Of a stretch of 64,000 bases of DNA, positions 43,494-52,386 are shown piece by piece. The DNA lies in contig NZ_JBMVQY010000006.1 of the NCBI RefSeq assembly GCF_049537125.1, positions 39,951 to 103,950 of the forward strand. The letters run 5' to 3'. A model generated the notes under the pieces. That model saw only the letters and a program-made list of their open reading frames with translations, searched no databases and was not told where the DNA came from. Positions within the stretch are counted from its first letter, which is position 1; every line of letters starts with the position of its first letter. The translations under genes and the position numbers were made by a program. Origin of the DNA: Limisphaera sp026417315 (GTDB lineage: Bacteria; Verrucomicrobiota; Verrucomicrobiia; Limisphaerales; Limisphaeraceae).

Positions 43494-44354
43494 CTACCAA
43501 ACGTAGCGCGGCGGGTACACCGGTCCCAAGCCGTGCTTTTCCAGCAGCTCCATGAACCGGCTGATCCCGCGCTTTTCGTCATCGCCCAGGTGGTAATGAA
43601 TGTGCCAGCCCAGGTAATCCTTGCGGAAATCCATGGTGTATTCAGTGCGCTCCCGCACAATGTGGTCCAACGTTTCCATCCCGAAATCGCGGGCCTCGCG
43701 CAGGACACGGCGCAAGGGCTCGTGATCCAGCGACCGTCGCAAAGCCCATACCGCGAAGACAAACGGGAGCCGAGTCAGTTCATACCAGGCGACGCCCAGG
43801 TCGTAGATCGCGTGTTCGTGCGGCGCGAACAGGAAATCCAGCGCCGCATCCCCGATCAGCAACACGTTGTCCACCTCTGCCGCCGCCGCCACCTCGGGCA
43901 GGGGCTGGAACTCCGGCTCAAGTCCCTGCTCGGCCAACAACACGCGCAACAGCGCCACGCTGCTCAGGGACCCGGCGTCGTGATACACCAGCTTCATCTG
44001 CTGCAGGGGCTGGCGATGTGCCAGGAACACACTTTTGACCTCCCCCAGGCAGGCCACCGCCACCCCGTCGAGAATGTCGTAATCATCATGCCAGAGAGGC
44101 TCGACCACGCTCACCAGGGCGGCGTCCAATTCTCCCGAGCGCAGTCGCCGCGCCAGCTCGGCCGGGGACGCGAAGACCAGGTCCGCCTCCAGTCCGCGGC
44201 ACAAAGGCACGGTGTTGAGCGCGCGGACGCAACCGACCCGGAACGGATGCAACGGGCCGGGCTCCGCCGAACCAGGAGTTCTGCCGGGCGCGGCTCTCCC
44301 GCTGCGGCCGTCGTTTTCGTCCTTCCGGTCCTGCTCTCTGAATGCCCCACTCAT
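43494..44354 (-). CDS. mqnA: Chorismate dehydratase of the futalosine menaquinone pathway
   Basis: Converts chorismate to 3-enolpyruvylbenzoate, the entry to menaquinone by the futalosine route. 286 residues from the ATG at 44354 (a TTG three codons upstream is possible). The periplasmic-binding-protein-like fold is seen with VGCVRALNTVPLCRGL, LDAALVSVVEPL, VYHDAGSLSSVALLRVLL, LLIGDAALDF and LGVAWYELTRLPFVFAVW. The first ~40 residues are a polar low-complexity extension, so translation may start further in. No other mqn gene is adjacent. Its presence implies menaquinone as respiratory quinone. Confidence 0.88.
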   Translation of the reverse strand: MSGAFREQDRKDENDGRSGRAAPGRTPGSAEPGPLHPFRVGCVRALNTVPLCRGLEADLVFASPAELARRLRSGELDAALVSVVEPLWHDDYDILDGVAVACLGEVKSVFLAHRQPLQQMKLVYHDAGSLSSVALLRVLLAEQGLEPEFQPLPEVAAAAEVDNVLLIGDAALDFLFAPHEHAIYDLGVAWYELTRLPFVFAVWALRRSLDHEPLRRVLREARDFGMETLDHIVRERTEYTMDFRKDYLGWHIHYHLGDDEKRGISRFMELLEKHGLGPVYPPRYVW

Positions 44355-45419
44355 ATCTGGCAATCGCCGTCTCTCGCCCGCTCCTGGCCACCGTTTTTGT
44401 TCGACCGATTCCCAAAGGAATGCGCGTCTGGAATTGGGCCCGACTCCGATCCCGCCGGCTCCGAATCGGCAGAAGAGTTCCCGTTCCCCGAGCGGGCCTG
44501 CATCCTACGGACCCCACCCGTGACGGGTCAATGGCCCGACCCCAACCGGGCGGGTGCATTTGCCCTCGAGCGCGTTTGGTCCTTTGTCTTGAAGCCCAAC
44601 CAGGGAGGACCAGTCGTTCGGCCTGGACTCAGGTTTCCCCTCGCGAACTCGGTTCATGGGCCCGGGAAAAATGGGAGATGCGCCCTGCCCGGCACGAATC
44701 GCGCGGGCCCATCCACACGCCGAAGGTGCCTTCCATGCACCGGCCCGGCGGAACGCCCCGAGGACCTCCAACGGCCGAGCCCACCGTGCCCTGAAGAGCC
44801 GCAACGCGAGGGCTTTCATGCCGAGGACCGGGCGTGCCCCTCCGAATTCCGCCCTTTCAAAGCGGGAGGAATTGCGGAAACCCGGTTATCCGCGGCGTTG
44901 CCCCGGGCCGACGAATCATGCCCCGATGGGGCTGCCGTGTGGCGCATTGGAGGCGCAGCGGTGCACCCGGCAGTGAGGCGCCCCCGTGCCCGAGCGGCTG
45001 GTCTAAACCGGGGCGTCCGCGTCCCACGGGGGCAAACCCAGAGCGTGGTGGAGGCGAGCAGCCTTTCCCCGCACTTGAGGGGTTGCGTGAGATCGAATTC
45101 GCAAGCGGGCTGATCTGGAAGATTGTCGTGCGCGGCTCTGGCGCAAGCAGGGCCCGGGGCGCCGCAGATCTCCAGTCTGGCGCATTTCAGGTTTGGAACC
45201 CTTCCAGGGCCCGCCGAAGTTTTTCCGGTGTTGGCACGGGAAGGCCGCGGGGAGCCGGCCTTTCTTTGCGAACCAATCATCCCGTGTTGAAAATGCAATG
45301 CGCTTCGGCCGCGGGGCGCCTGTTTGCTGAGTTGCCCGATGGGCAGGATTCCACTAGCGTGCCCGCCACGATGATTCGGGCGGCGGACTTCCGGCGCGCC
45401 GGCAAAACCATTTTTTGTC
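44355..45419. other. 1-kb intergenic region without a recognisable gene
   Basis: Divergent region between mqnA and the PfkB-family gene. Open frames on both strands are Arg/Pro/Gly-rich and domain-free. It contains half of the CGCCCTGAA-type element at 44788-44809 and appears to be decayed repeat DNA, but I could not align it further with confidence. No RNA gene was recognised. Confidence 0.45.
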
Positions 45420-46319
45420 ATGAGCGTCTTGATTGTGGGTTCGACGGCACTGGATTCCATCCGCACCCCGCGCGGCGAACGGGATCGACTTCTGGGCGGC
45501 TCAGCCAGTTACGCGGCCGTGGCCGCCAGTTTTTTCGTCCCGGTCCGCATGGTGGGTGTGGTGGGCGACGATTTTCCCCGCACGTACCTTGCGCTTTACC
45601 GGCGTCGCGGCATCGATTTGGCCGGGCTGCAGCGCCGCCCCGGGCGCACGTTTCATTGGGCAGGAGAATATGAAGCCAACATGAACCGGCGCCGCACCTT
45701 GCACACCGAGCTGGGCGTCTTCGAGCAGTTCCGACCCGATCTGCCGCCTTCGTACCGGCAAACCCCGTTCGTTCTCTTGGGCAACATTGCGCCTGCGCTC
45801 CAAATGCACGTGCTGGAGCAGATGAACCGGCCTGTCCTGGTGGCGGCCGACACCATGGACCTGTGGCTGCAAACCGCGCGGGAGGACCTGTTGCGCCTCC
45901 TGCGGCGGGTCGATCTGTTCATCCTCAACGACAGCGAGGCTGCACAACTGACAGGCGAAGACCACGCCGTGGCTGCCCTGCCCCGGTTGCGTGCTCTGGG
46001 GCCGCGCTGGGTGATCGTGAAAAAGGGCGAGCACGGCGCCCTGCTGAGCGGGTTGGAGGGCATGTTCATCGCACCCGCGTATCCTCTCCGGCGCGTGGTC
46101 GATCCCACCGGCGCCGGAGACAGCTTCGCCGGCGCTCTGCTGGGCTTTCTGGCGGCGGGGCGGGGGGCTTGGCAGACCCGATTGCGCAAGGCGATGGTTT
46201 ACGCCGCCGCGGTGGCCAGTTTTTGTTGTGAGGGATTCGGTCTGACACGGCTCGCCCGGTTGAACCGGGAGGCCATCGAAGCACGCGTCCGAGAACTCCA
46301 GCAAATGACCCGTTTTTGA
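45420..46319 (+). CDS. PfkB-family sugar or nucleoside kinase
   Basis: 299-residue ribokinase-fold kinase. The N-terminal PfkB signature GGSASYAAVAASFF (about 25-40) and C-terminal DPTGAGDSFAGALLGFL with the catalytic Asp are both intact, as is the NDSEAAQLTG block. Substrate is not determined by these motifs; the group with AGEYEANMNRRRTL and ADTMDLWL resembles uncharacterised kinases kept in many phyla and may act on a nucleoside or a sugar. Start ATG at 45420 begins at the first beta strand (MSVLIVGSTALDSI). No operon partner on this strand. Confidence 0.85.
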   Translation: MSVLIVGSTALDSIRTPRGERDRLLGGSASYAAVAASFFVPVRMVGVVGDDFPRTYLALYRRRGIDLAGLQRRPGRTFHWAGEYEANMNRRRTLHTELGVFEQFRPDLPPSYRQTPFVLLGNIAPALQMHVLEQMNRPVLVAADTMDLWLQTAREDLLRLLRRVDLFILNDSEAAQLTGEDHAVAALPRLRALGPRWVIVKKGEHGALLSGLEGMFIAPAYPLRRVVDPTGAGDSFAGALLGFLAAGRGAWQTRLRKAMVYAAAVASFCCEGFGLTRLARLNREAIEARVRELQQMTRF

Positions 46320-46677
46320 ATCCGTACCCGCGGGGCAGGCCCTGCCGGTGTCTGCCTGAGGGTGGTGCAGCAGGTTCGCCGGGCTTTGCGACATTTCGGA
46401 TGAGAATTGGGTCGTCTCGATCCGGCCCTTGGTGGCGCGCAGAGGGTTCTTCGGGCGCGCGCGCCCTGAAGGAGAGACCGGCAGCTCCCACGCGATCCGA
46501 GGCTGCCCTCGGGAGGCCCCGCTTTCGGGCGTCGCGTATGGGGTTTCTGGCCGCCTCGTCCGGCCTGCCGGGCTTGTGGCCGGCCAGACAGAGCCCTGCC
46601 CGCCACAGGCAGCGTGGATGTGCTCCGCTGGTCGACGCGCCCCGCTCCGACTGCGACCGGCAGCCGGGTCGTCCGGC
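46320..46677. other. Intergenic region between convergent kinase and pyrC
   Basis: 358 bases between two converging genes. No gene and no hairpin with T run was found. A GCGCCCTGAAGG word at about 46459 recalls the arm of the 12177-12254 element but no second arm is clear. Confidence 0.4.
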
Positions 46678-48039
46678 TCACGGGTAAACCCGTCGGCCGG
46701 CGACGAAGGTCATCAACACCTGTCCCTTCAAGGGCCAACCGTAAAACGGACTGTTCCTCGATTTGCTGCGGGTGCTTTCCGGGGTGAACACCCATTCGCG
46801 ATCCGGATCGAACACGGTAATGTCCGCGTCTGCGCCCGGGCTGAGGGTGCCCTTGTTCAACCGCAGAATGCGCGCCGGCCCCACGGTGAATCGTGCAATC
46901 ACCTCGGCCAGGCCGAGTCGCCCCGCATGGTAGAGCTGCATCAGGGCCAATGGCAGTTCGGTCTCCAGGCCGGTGATGCCGAAGGGTGCGTAGTCGAACT
47001 CGACCTCTTTTTCGAAACTGCAATGGGGGGCGTGATCACTGCAGAGGACCTCGATGGTGCCATCGGCCAGCCCTTCCAGGATCGCGTCGCGATCCCGCGC
47101 CGACCGCAACGGAGGATTCATTTTGAAGCGGGTGTCATAGGCCGGCCATTGGGGCAGCTCGGCCCGGCCGGCCATGCCGTACACGCCGGCGCCGTCGTGC
47201 CTCCAGAACTTGTCGCTGCCGGCCAGGGCGGCGTCGGTCAGCACAAAGTGGTGCGGACAGGCCTCGGCGGAGATGGGAACACCCCGGCGACGGGCCTCGC
47301 GCACCAGTTCCACACTGCGGGCGCAGCTCAAGTGCTGGCAGTGCACGTGGCAGCCGGTCAACTCGGCCAGGAGGATGTCGCGGGCGACGATCAGTGCCTC
47401 TCCCACGGCGGGCCATCCGCGCAATCCCAACAACGTGCTCCAGAGTCCTTCGTGGGCCACGCCATCGCTGACGAGCGAATAATCCTGACAATGATCCAGC
47501 ACGGGCAAATCGAACATGCGGGCGTATTCCATGGCGCGCCGCATGAGCTCGTGGTTTTGGACGCAGTGACCGTCGTCGGTGATGGCGACCACCCCGGCCC
47601 GCTTCAAACCGCCGATGGGGGCGAGCTCCTCGCCCGCCAGGTTCTTCGTGATCGCACCGGCCACGAACACATGCACCCGCCCCTCGCGCGCCGCCCGCTC
47701 ATGGATCAGCGCAACCGTGCCGGCGTTGTCCACAACCGGCGAGGTGTTGGGCATGCAGACCACCGAAGTGAACCCGCCCCGGGCGGCGGCGGCCGTGCCG
47801 GTGGCAATGGTCTCTTTGGCGGTCTGCCCGGGCTCCCGCAAGTGGACGTGCATGTCAATCAGCCCGGGACACACCACACAACCCCGGACGTCGATGCGCT
47901 CCGCCCCGGGCGGGCAAAGGGCGGCAGCCTCCGGGCCCACAGCGACAATCTTCCCATCCCGGATCAGCACATCGGCGGGACCGTCCCACTGGTTGGCCGG
48001 GTCCACCACGCGTCCCCCGGTGAGCAGCAGTGCGTTCAT
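46678..48039 (-). CDS. pyrC: Dihydroorotase, class I
   Basis: Zinc amidohydrolase closing the pyrimidine ring. 453 residues. Seen are the metal site IDMHVHLREPGQTAKE (H64, H66), CMPNTSPVVDN, the histidines HCQHLS and EACPHHF, KMNPPLRS and CSDHAPH with the catalytic Asp. It is the long, TIM-barrel, class I type usually found with PyrB. Together with the carB half in this window it belongs to pyrimidine synthesis although the genes are 26 kb apart. ATG at 48039 lies ten bases from a TAGCTT box. Divergent from tRNA-Gly. Confidence 0.95.
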   Translation of the reverse strand: MNALLLTGGRVVDPANQWDGPADVLIRDGKIVAVGPEAAALCPPGAERIDVRGCVVCPGLIDMHVHLREPGQTAKETIATGTAAAARGGFTSVVCMPNTSPVVDNAGTVALIHERAAREGRVHVFVAGAITKNLAGEELAPIGGLKRAGVVAITDDGHCVQNHELMRRAMEYARMFDLPVLDHCQDYSLVSDGVAHEGLWSTLLGLRGWPAVGEALIVARDILLAELTGCHVHCQHLSCARSVELVREARRRGVPISAEACPHHFVLTDAALAGSDKFWRHDGAGVYGMAGRAELPQWPAYDTRFKMNPPLRSARDRDAILEGLADGTIEVLCSDHAPHCSFEKEVEFDYAPFGITGLETELPLALMQLYHAGRLGLAEVIARFTVGPARILRLNKGTLSPGADADITVFDPDREWVFTPESTRSKSRNSPFYGWPLKGQVLMTFVAGRRVYP

Positions 48040-48049
48040 CCGGGAGGCG

Positions 48050-48078
48050 AAGCTACGGTTGGACCGTTGACAAGGCAA
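48050..48078 (-). promoter_or_regulatory. Leaderless-type promoter of pyrC
   Basis: Minus strand: TTGCCT (48078-48073), 17 bases, TAGCTT (48055-48050), 10 bases to the ATG. Its -35 box abuts that of the tRNA promoter. Confidence 0.45.
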
Positions 48079-48094
48079 GCGCCCGGGTTACCAT
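48067..48094 (+). promoter_or_regulatory. Promoter of tRNA-Gly
   Basis: Perfect TTGACA (48067-48072), 16 bases, TACCAT (48089-48094), then 17 bases to the first base of the mature tRNA. Confidence 0.55.
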
Positions 48095-48111
48095 GGAAGT
48101 GTCCTTGGAGA

Positions 48112-48185
48112 GCGGGCGTAGTTCAGTGGTAGAACGGCAGCCTTCCAAGCTGCACGCGAGGGTTCGATTCCCTTCGCCCGCTCCA
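48112..48185 (+). tRNA. tRNA-Gly (anticodon TCC)
   Basis: Full cloverleaf. Acceptor stem GCGGGCG pairs with CGCCCGC (48175-48181). Anticodon stem is GCAGC/GCTGC with loop CTTCCAA and anticodon TCC at 48144-48146. The T loop is GGTTCGATTCC. Discriminator T is followed by an encoded CCA (48183-48185). A T-rich run follows at once, which may aid termination. Confidence 0.97.
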
Positions 48186-48411
48186 GTTTTTTCTTCTCGA
48201 TTCGCCGCCTGCCCGGGGAAGCGGACCTGAAAGGCTGCCTCTTGGAGCCACGGATTCCCGCAATCTCAGCGCGGCCGGCACCTCCGAATCGGTCGTCGCT
48301 GGAACCTTCGCGCCGGGGGAGGAGGGTGGGCGCAGGCGAGACCGCCTGACGAGCCGTTGTGCCGCAAGATTGTCTTTCCCGCGAACGGCCAGTGGCCCGG
48401 CCGCCAGCACC

Positions 48412-49332
48412 TCAGATCTGCACATCCGGCTCGGGCCGCACGTGCTCGCCCTTGCTCATGACGCGGATGTTGGCGTCTTTCTGGACCACCAGGGACCGCG
48501 GCGGCACACTGGTCGTCAAGAACACGTTCGCGCCGATGGTGCTGCCGGCACCGACGACCGTGTCCCCGCCCATGATCGTGGCTCCCGCATAGATGGTCAC
48601 ATGATCCTCAATCGTCGGATGCCGCTTTTGGCCCTTGAGTGCCTGACCGGCGGCCAGCGACCGCGCCACCAGGCCGACGCCCTGATACATTTTCACGTGG
48701 TTGCCAATGACGGCAGTTTCCCCCACGACCGTGCCGGTGCAATGGTCCACGAAGAAGTGCGTCCCGATTTGCGCCCCCGGGTGCAGATCCATCCCACTCC
48801 GACTATGCGCCCACTCGGTCATGATCCGCGGGATCAAGGGCACCTTGGCCAGATACAGCTCGTGCGCGAGTCGCTGGACGGCGATCGTTTCCACGAACGG
48901 GTAGGCCACGATGACCTCCTCCCGACTGAGGGCCGCCGGGTCCCCGTTGTAGGCGGCCTCGATGTCGGTCTGCAGAATTTCCCGCAGCCGGGGCAGGCTG
49001 TCCAACAGGCCCAAAGTGATGGATCGGGCGGCCGAGCGCAGGCTTTTGCGCGGATACTCCGGGGGCGGCATGTAGACCAGGCTGCGATAGATCTCCCGTT
49101 CCAGAGCCGTGGCCACGGTTCGCAGTCGCCGCGCGGTCACCGTCTTGATTTGCGCCGACGGAATGGGTCGTTCTTCAAAAAAACCGGGGAACAGCAAACA
49201 CAGCAGCTCCTGCGTGATCCGAACGATGGCCCGTTTCGAGGGCAAATTCTGTCCGTCCAAGTGGTTGATGCCGCCCACCTCGCGGTAGGAGGCGAGCAGT
49301 TTTTCCGTCAGCTGCGCAATGGTGTTCTCCAC
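48412..49332 (-). CDS. cysE: Serine O-acetyltransferase, EpsC/SrpH-like long form
   Basis: Acetylates serine with acetyl-CoA as the first step of cysteine synthesis. 306 residues. The N-terminal helical region is long (about 120 residues), as in the EpsC/SrpH group, followed by DIEAAYNGDPAA, AHELYLAKVPLIPRIM and the left-handed beta-helix hexapeptides (HPGAQIGTHFFVDHCTG, VGETAVIGNHVKMYQG) with the catalytic His/Asp pair. The start was fixed at the GTG at 49332, because it lies six bases from a good -10 box and no credible start lies upstream. Thus a leaderless transcript is likely. Confidence 0.88.
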   Translation of the reverse strand: MENTIAQLTEKLLASYREVGGINHLDGQNLPSKRAIVRITQELLCLLFPGFFEERPIPSAQIKTVTARRLRTVATALEREIYRSLVYMPPPEYPRKSLRSAARSITLGLLDSLPRLREILQTDIEAAYNGDPAALSREEVIVAYPFVETIAVQRLAHELYLAKVPLIPRIMTEWAHSRSGMDLHPGAQIGTHFFVDHCTGTVVGETAVIGNHVKMYQGVGLVARSLAAGQALKGQKRHPTIEDHVTIYAGATIMGGDTVVGAGSTIGANVFLTTSVPPRSLVVQKDANIRVMSKGEHVRPEPDVQI

Positions 49333-49338
49333 AGACGA

Positions 49339-49367
49339 AGTATCTTTGGTTTGCGTCCCACTGGCAA
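49339..49367 (-). promoter_or_regulatory. Leaderless-type promoter of the serine acetyltransferase gene
   Basis: Minus strand: TTGCCA (49367-49362; five of six consensus bases), 17 bases, GATACT (49344-49339), 6 bases to the GTG. Confidence 0.5.
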
Positions 49368-49591
49368 GGAGGCTGGGGCAGGGCGAAACGTCACGCTGGC
49401 TCCACGCGGGCCCCCCGGAGGGAAAGGACCTTCCCGAAGTGTGCCTCGTCAGGTCGACGAAGGTCGGGAGTCGGGCCCGGTGTTCCGGGGTCCGAGTCGC
49501 TGTTGCGGGCGCCTGCCAGCGCCAGAGCCCGTCCAAGGGCCTTGGGATCTTGACGGATTCGTTTTCGCAGGCGGGACGAGGATCCAACCGG

Positions 49592-49619
49592 TTGCGCGTG
49601 CGCGGCGTTTGGTTAACCT
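49592..49619 (+). promoter_or_regulatory. Leaderless-type promoter of the FmdB-like gene
   Basis: TTGCGC (49592-49597), 16 bases, TAACCT (49614-49619), 7 bases to the ATG at 49627. Confidence 0.42.
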
Positions 49620-49626
49620 TGAGTCC

Positions 49627-49860
49627 ATGCCGATCTACGAGTTTCATTGCGAGGACTGTCATCGCGACAGCGAGGTGCTGGTTCGATCCACGGACTGGAC
49701 CGGCACACAGTGTCCGCACTGCGGCTCGACGCGGCTGACCAAACAGTTCTCCGTCTTCGCTTCCGGCTCCGGGAGCGGGGCGGGAGAGGATGCCTGCTGT
49801 TCGACCTCGCCGCGCCGCAGCGGCGGTGGCTGCGGCTGTGGATGCGGGTGCGGCCATTGA
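49627..49860 (+). CDS. FmdB-type zinc-ribbon protein with Cys-rich C-terminal tail
   Basis: 77-residue small protein. N-terminal zinc ribbon MPIYEFHCEDC...CPHCGS with C8, C11, C29 and C32, as in FmdB/YgiT-like regulatory proteins. The middle is a Gly/Ser linker. The tail has C57-C58 and an alternating Gly-Cys run ending GCGCGH with four Cys and a final His, a likely second metal site. Family members are thought to regulate or assist metal enzymes, but no function is proven. ATG at 49627 sits seven bases past a -10 box. Short genes like this are easily missed. Confidence 0.82.
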   Translation: MPIYEFHCEDCHRDSEVLVRSTDWTGTQCPHCGSTRLTKQFSVFASGSGSGAGEDACCSTSPRRSGGGCGCGCGCGH

Positions 49861-50041
49861 GCGTGGGCCGGTGAACGTGGGTTTGGCCCGTTTCGCGGCC
49901 TGGCCTGACGGGCCGAGCACCAGAGCGCGGGACAGGGAGCTCGTCCGTGGCTTTTAGTGCCCCGCTCTGGTCGGCGGGGTGCCGGGATTCCGACGTGAGG
50001 TCGGATCAGTCCGAACCAGACAGAGACTTGGCGGGCGGCAG

Positions 50042-51133
50042 TCACCCGGGCACCCCCGGCAGGGGTGCGAGTGTGCCGTTTTCCACTCGCCATCGGTGCA
50101 GGCGACGCCCCAGCTCGCGGGGCCAGCTTTCTTCGGTGGCTGTCATGAACACCTGACTCCGCGCGTGGTCGGCCCGCTCGAGCAGAGGCAGGAAGGCGGC
50201 CCGCCGTTGTTGGTCCAGCTCGCCCATCACGTCATCGAGGAGCAGGACGGGGGGCGCGCCGTGGACCTGGGTGAGGAATTCCGCCTGGGCCATTTTTAGC
50301 GCCAGGGCCAGGGATCGTTTCTGGCCTTCGCTGGCAAAGGCGTCCGCCGGGCGCTCCTGAATGGTCAGCTCCAGTTCGTCCAGGTGCGGCCCCAACAGGG
50401 TCGTGCGACGCGCGAGTTCCCGCGTACGGACGCGGGCGAGTTCCACTTGGAAATCTGTTCGCACCGAGGGCTGGTAGCTGACGCGGACCTCCTCGGCAGT
50501 TCCGGCAATGCGACGGTAGGCAGACCGGACACGTTCGGCCAGGGCCGGGACCAGTTCTTGGCGCCGGCGTCGGATTTCCTCGCCGCAATTCACCAGTTCT
50601 GCGGTGAAACTGTCCAGCGCCGTCAGGTCCACGGCGGACTGCTTCAAGAGTGCGTTTCGGGCCCGAAGCGCCCGCATGTACCTCTGCAGCAGCGGAAGGT
50701 AGTCGGGCTGCGTCTGCGTCAGCAGCAGATCCAGGAACCGGCGGCGATTCCGGCCGGTCCCTTTGACCAGTTGCAGGTCTTCCGTGCAGAAGACCACGAC
50801 GCGGAGTGTACCCAAATAATCGGTGAGACGTCGTACCGGCTGGTGGTCGAGGGTCAATCGTCGTTCGTGGGCCGAGCAGTAGAGGCGCACGTCATGCGTG
50901 GCGGTACTTACGATGCGAGCGGCGACGAGGAACCCCTTCTGGCCGAACCGCACCAGATCGGCATGACTCACGCCCCGAAACGATCGCAGGGTGGCCAACA
51001 AATAGATGGCCTCCAGGATGTTGGTTTTGCCCTGGGCGTTTCGGCCCAGCAGCAGGTGGAAGCCCGGCTCGAAGGTCACGTCCAGCCGGGTGTAGTTCCG
51101 AAAGTCGCGCAGCCGCAGCCGTGCCAGATGCAC
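50042..51133 (-). CDS. recF: DNA replication and repair protein RecF
   Basis: SMC-like ATPase that loads RecA at gaps with RecO and RecR. 363 residues. Seen are the N-terminal LARLRLRDFRNYTRLDV, Walker A GRNAQGKTNILEA, the signature SEGQKRSLALALKMAQ and Walker B PVLLLDDVMGELD. The GTG at 51133 gives the start expected from the family. A GGAGGA sequence lies 18 bases upstream of it but 9 bases upstream of an in-frame ATT, so a non-standard ATT start cannot be excluded. The gene is not next to dnaA, dnaN or gyrB here. Confidence 0.95.
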   Translation of the reverse strand: MHLARLRLRDFRNYTRLDVTFEPGFHLLLGRNAQGKTNILEAIYLLATLRSFRGVSHADLVRFGQKGFLVAARIVSTATHDVRLYCSAHERRLTLDHQPVRRLTDYLGTLRVVVFCTEDLQLVKGTGRNRRRFLDLLLTQTQPDYLPLLQRYMRALRARNALLKQSAVDLTALDSFTAELVNCGEEIRRRRQELVPALAERVRSAYRRIAGTAEEVRVSYQPSVRTDFQVELARVRTRELARRTTLLGPHLDELELTIQERPADAFASEGQKRSLALALKMAQAEFLTQVHGAPPVLLLDDVMGELDQQRRAAFLPLLERADHARSQVFMTATEESWPRELGRRLHRWRVENGTLAPLPGVPG

Positions 51134-51282
51134 GTGCTCAATCTGAGAATTCCTCCGGGACGGGACCAGCCTTTTCGGAACGGCACGGTGCGCCCGCGCC
51201 GGGGCCGCCCCGGATCTGCCAGGGCGAGCCGCGCCAGCCCGACCGGGTGAACCTTGCAAACGCCCGGGTCTGCCCGTGTCTC

Positions 51283-51311
51283 TTGACGCCGCAGAGGAAC
51301 AGGTCAAGTTT
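51283..51311 (+). promoter_or_regulatory. Proposed promoter of the DUF3616-like gene
   Basis: TTGACG (51283-51288), 17 bases, AAGTTT (51306-51311). A leader of about 20 bases with an AAAGGAG ribosome site precedes the ATG at 51338. Confidence 0.35.
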
Positions 51312-51337
51312 TCACGGCGAAAGGAGTGTGACTGTCC

Positions 51338-52357
51338 ATGCATCAGATACAAGACTCCCGCCGGGTAACGTTTCTTCTCATCGTCACGGGATTGCTGTGG
51401 ACCCTTGCCGGATTTGCCGCGGGGGATTCAGGGCCCGAGATCCGGGTTTTCGCCGGCATGTGTGACGCCTCCGCGGTGGAGACGTTGAGTGAGGACCGGT
51501 TCGTGGTGGCCAACGATGAGGACAACGAATTGCGGGTGTACAATTGGAACCAACCCGGATGGCCGGTTCGCACCCTGGATCTGAATCGGTTCTGGCCGGC
51601 GGAGGGGTCGGGTCGGGAGATGGATCTCGAAGGGGTGGCCCGCCTGGACGGGCACTTGTTCTGGATCAGTTCGCACGGGCGCAACGCGGAGGGACGGGCG
51701 GCCCCGCGGCGCCACGCGCTGGTGCGAATTCCGGTGGAGTGGGTGGACGGGAACGTTCCGGCCTCCAGCCCGCCGGGCCGATATACCGATCTGCTCGCGG
51801 CGTTGCACCGTGACCCGCGTTATGGCGGGCTGCGACTGGATCAGGCAGCGGCCCGAGCGCCCAAGGCGCAGGGCGGCCTCAACATCGAAGCCCTGGCACG
51901 CTCGGCCGAGGGAGGCCTGCTGATCGGCTTCCGGAGCCCGTTGTTCGAAGGACGAGCGTTAATCGTGCCTCTGCTCAATCCTCATGCCGTTCTGGATGGG
52001 GCCGAGCCACCGCGATTCGGCGACCCGATCTTCCTGTCCCTGGGCGGCCTGGGCTTGCGCGGCGCGCTCGAATGGGAAGGCGGCTATTTGCTGGTGGCGG
52101 GCCCGACCGATGGCGGCGGCCGGTCTCGGCTTTTTGCCTGGTCGGGACGGGCTGGTGAGGCCCCTCGAGAACTGAACTCTGAGGTGTTCAAAGGCTTCAA
52201 TCCCGAGGGCCTGGCCTTTTGGTCGGCGGCGGCATCCCGCCGGTTGCTGGTCGTGAGCGATGACGGTACCCGCCGGCTGCAAGGGCAGGACTGCAAGGAT
52301 CTCCCCCGCCCCCAGCGCCAGTTTCGTGCGATGACGCTGCAGATTCCCGGCCCCTGA
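51338..52357 (+). CDS. Secreted DUF3616-like protein
   Basis: 339 residues. Signal peptide with hydrophobic core VTFLLIVTGLLWTLAGFAAG, then a beta-rich body with repeats of the type DASAVETLSEDRFVVANDEDNEL, GREMDLEGVARLDGHLFWISSHG, and GGLNIEALARSAEGGLLIGFRSP, which recall DUF3616 proteins of beta-propeller shape. No catalytic residues recognised. It has a clear AAAGGAG ribosome site, unlike most neighbours. Convergent with another secreted propeller-like gene only 29 bases away. Function unknown. Confidence 0.75.
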   Translation: MHQIQDSRRVTFLLIVTGLLWTLAGFAAGDSGPEIRVFAGMCDASAVETLSEDRFVVANDEDNELRVYNWNQPGWPVRTLDLNRFWPAEGSGREMDLEGVARLDGHLFWISSHGRNAEGRAAPRRHALVRIPVEWVDGNVPASSPPGRYTDLLAALHRDPRYGGLRLDQAAARAPKAQGGLNIEALARSAEGGLLIGFRSPLFEGRALIVPLLNPHAVLDGAEPPRFGDPIFLSLGGLGLRGALEWEGGYLLVAGPTDGGGRSRLFAWSGRAGEAPRELNSEVFKGFNPEGLAFWSAAASRRLLVVSDDGTRRLQGQDCKDLPRPQRQFRAMTLQIPGP

Positions 52358-52386
52358 GTCGCGGCCCCGCCGCCGGCCGCAGGTGC

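Noticed and set aside
44834..45673. 280-codon open frame on the plus strand across the gap before the PfkB gene
   Set aside because: Overlaps the start of the real kinase gene in another frame and encodes only Arg/Gly/Pro-rich sequence.
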